Below are positions 62,696 through 64,000 of a stretch of 64,000 nt of DNA, piece by piece; the first letter of the stretch is position 1; each line of letters begins with the position of its first letter. The DNA lies in NCBI RefSeq assembly GCF_032854445.1, contig NW_027017954.1, forward strand, positions 310,001 to 374,000, written 5' to 3'. Position numbers and translations under genes: made by a program. Under the pieces are notes generated by a model that searched no databases, was not told where the DNA came from, and saw only the letters and a list, made by a program, of their open reading frames with translations. This DNA comes from Liolophura sinensis (lineage: Eukaryota > Mollusca > Polyplacophora > Chitonida > Chitonidae).

Positions 62696-63628
62696 AACAA
62701 CAAATCTCAGTACCTGTCTTACTTAAATAACTTTGATATAATAAGAACATTAAGGACGTCAATGACGGCGATACTTTGTGCTCGGGGATTGTCTCATCGA
62801 TGTTAAGTGGTCATTAGTTACATTAGGTATTGGGTATTCTTGACAACAGGTTAATGCACGTGTTATCCTTGGCGATGATGCAGCCGGTCGCCACTACCCC
62901 TCTACTCCCACACCACCACATGGTTGTCTTTACTATGTGCCAAAAGCATTTTTTCACAAAATATATATGTTTTGATTGGGATTTTTTAGAATCTGTCCAT
63001 CGAAACCGGCACTCGTATACCAGCCGTCAAACAATAAGGACTTTCCAGGTCACGATGTGTACCACAAACAACCAAAGAACTAAGAAATTATATAAAGTAC
63101 GCAATACAATAGGAAATAGGACGAAATCATGCGAAGAGAAACAGTCAACAGTTTTCATTGATGTTGGAAAGGGGCAAGGTATGCTGTAGGCGACTGAGTA
63201 AAATCAGTATTCAAATCGTGTACCATGCTAGAAATCAGTTGGCGATAACAAGATATGTATCTCAGTTGTATTTTATTGCAACTGCTAATATGTCCAACTT
63301 GGTGATCTAATTCAACACGATGAACATATTGCCCCTAGCCCAGGGTTAAGCGGAATTCGACACAAACATGAAGCAGAGCGCTAGATACCCCGGGCGCTCT
63401 GTCCATATTTTAATACTTACAAGAGAATTATACTCTTTGCAAAACTTAAGAAACCTGAAGTGAGGGAGTTAGATGGAATACGTTTGACCAAATAGTTTTT
63501 GCAGTTATTTGTGACGTTTATTCAGGGCAAAACAGAGGACATTATTTTAAAAAAGGATAACTAAAATGAACACAATACAAAAGGAGACAACATAGGCGAC
63601 AACGTATATGACGCTCCTTCGGTATGAT

Positions 63629-63865
63629 TTTGGAGTCTCCTCGGCGGAGGTGCATAGCGGGCCAGCGCAATGAAAGGACCCAAGAGCCTGTCACCAATGC
63701 AGCCTTTTCTTCGGTCGTAGGTGGGAAGGTTTCTCAGCAACCTGCGACTGGTCGTTGGTTTCCCCCGGGCTCTGCCGGGTTTCCTGCTAAAATAATGCTG
63801 TTCGCCACCGTATGAATAAAGTATTTTTGAGTACGGCGTAAAGCACCGATCAAATAAATAAATGA
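63629..63865 (+). mobile_element. SINE family 1, nearly complete (unit 4 copy)
   Basis: Same insertion and flanks as 17062-17296 (GTCTCCTCGGCGGAGG, GGTGGGAAGGTTTCTCAG, GTACGGCGTAAAGCACC). Confidence 0.88.
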
Positions 63866-63949
63866 AATCAGTGTGATTTCCACGTATAAGTTTGTCCGGG
63901 GATATACATTGTTTAGGTAAAGGGCCAACTGACTCATACTCAGCTGACT

Positions 63950-63972
63950 CTGTGGGGGGGGGGGGGGGGGGA
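63950..63972. repeat. Poly-G tract
   Basis: Length variant of the tract at 17385-17411. Confidence 0.95.
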
Positions 63973-64000
63973 GAGTCTTTTCAGTGTGAGTGCTAAGTTT

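Larger units (their letters stand above)
61061..64000 (+). repeat. Promoter/first-exon unit 4 (continues past the window end)
   Basis: Direct repeat of unit 2, including its SINE and the G-rich tract. It is cut by the window edge. The AGTTCGTTCC, AGATAGGCTACTGCTAGTAC and TATACAACTAGGCATACGAC blocks match unit 2 closely. Confidence 0.8.

Overview
The window looks like nuclear DNA of an invertebrate animal, most likely a marine mollusc. Supporting signs are short EGF-type exons with GT/AG introns, a tRNA-derived SINE whose tail has the form GTACGGCGTAAAACACC followed by AAAT repeats, decayed metazoan retroelements and a Tc1 element. The mollusc call rests on recalled SINE tails and on the gene type, so the class (bivalve or gastropod) is left open. 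No prokaryotic features, rRNA genes or free-standing tRNA genes were seen.

The main content is one multi-exon gene on the + strand (about 15.2-48.2 kb) and parts of its tandem neighbours. A signal-peptide exon (15246-15303, with an alternative at 11907-11961) can be joined to thirteen further coding exons. These encode an EGF-like module, an F-type-lectin (F5/8C-like) domain split over two exons, nine MEGF/Draper/CED-1-type EGF-like modules, a transmembrane exon and a 70-residue cytoplasmic tail with four tyrosines. All junctions up to the transmembrane exon are phase 1, the last is phase 2, and the frame stays open to the stop at 48208 (726 residues if every exon is used). This is a predicted single-pass cell-surface receptor, plausibly for recognition or phagocytosis.

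The locus is a tandem array. At 6.3-8.1 kb lies the decayed 3' end (EGF, transmembrane and tail exons) of an upstream paralogue. Its downstream flank and two promoter/first-exon units (11.1-14.1 and 14.1-19.0 kb) are repeated after the main gene at 46.7-64.0 kb, with first exons at 58698 and 62247. The window therefore holds the end of one gene, a whole gene and the start of the next. A further copy of the 3' flank sits in an intron at 39.4-40.2 kb, and a two-exon EGF cassette is tandemly duplicated at 30.8-37.6 kb.

Mobile elements fill the introns and spacers: a decayed Ty3/gypsy-type LTR element with integrase upstream of reverse transcriptase (41.8-46.6 kb), a DIRS-like fragment (38.3-39.3 kb), a 5'-truncated I-group LINE with a 13-bp target duplication (55.1-56.0 kb), reverse-transcriptase fragments of the GIPMGTN type (4.4 and 56.5-57.2 kb), a dead Tc1 element (52.3-53.9 kb), a pogo-like non-autonomous element (27.3-28.3 kb), a foldback element (2.1-2.5 kb), about twenty SINE copies of at least two families, and several mini- and microsatellites. 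Several insertions are present in one duplicate and absent at the matching site of the other, which orders them in time.
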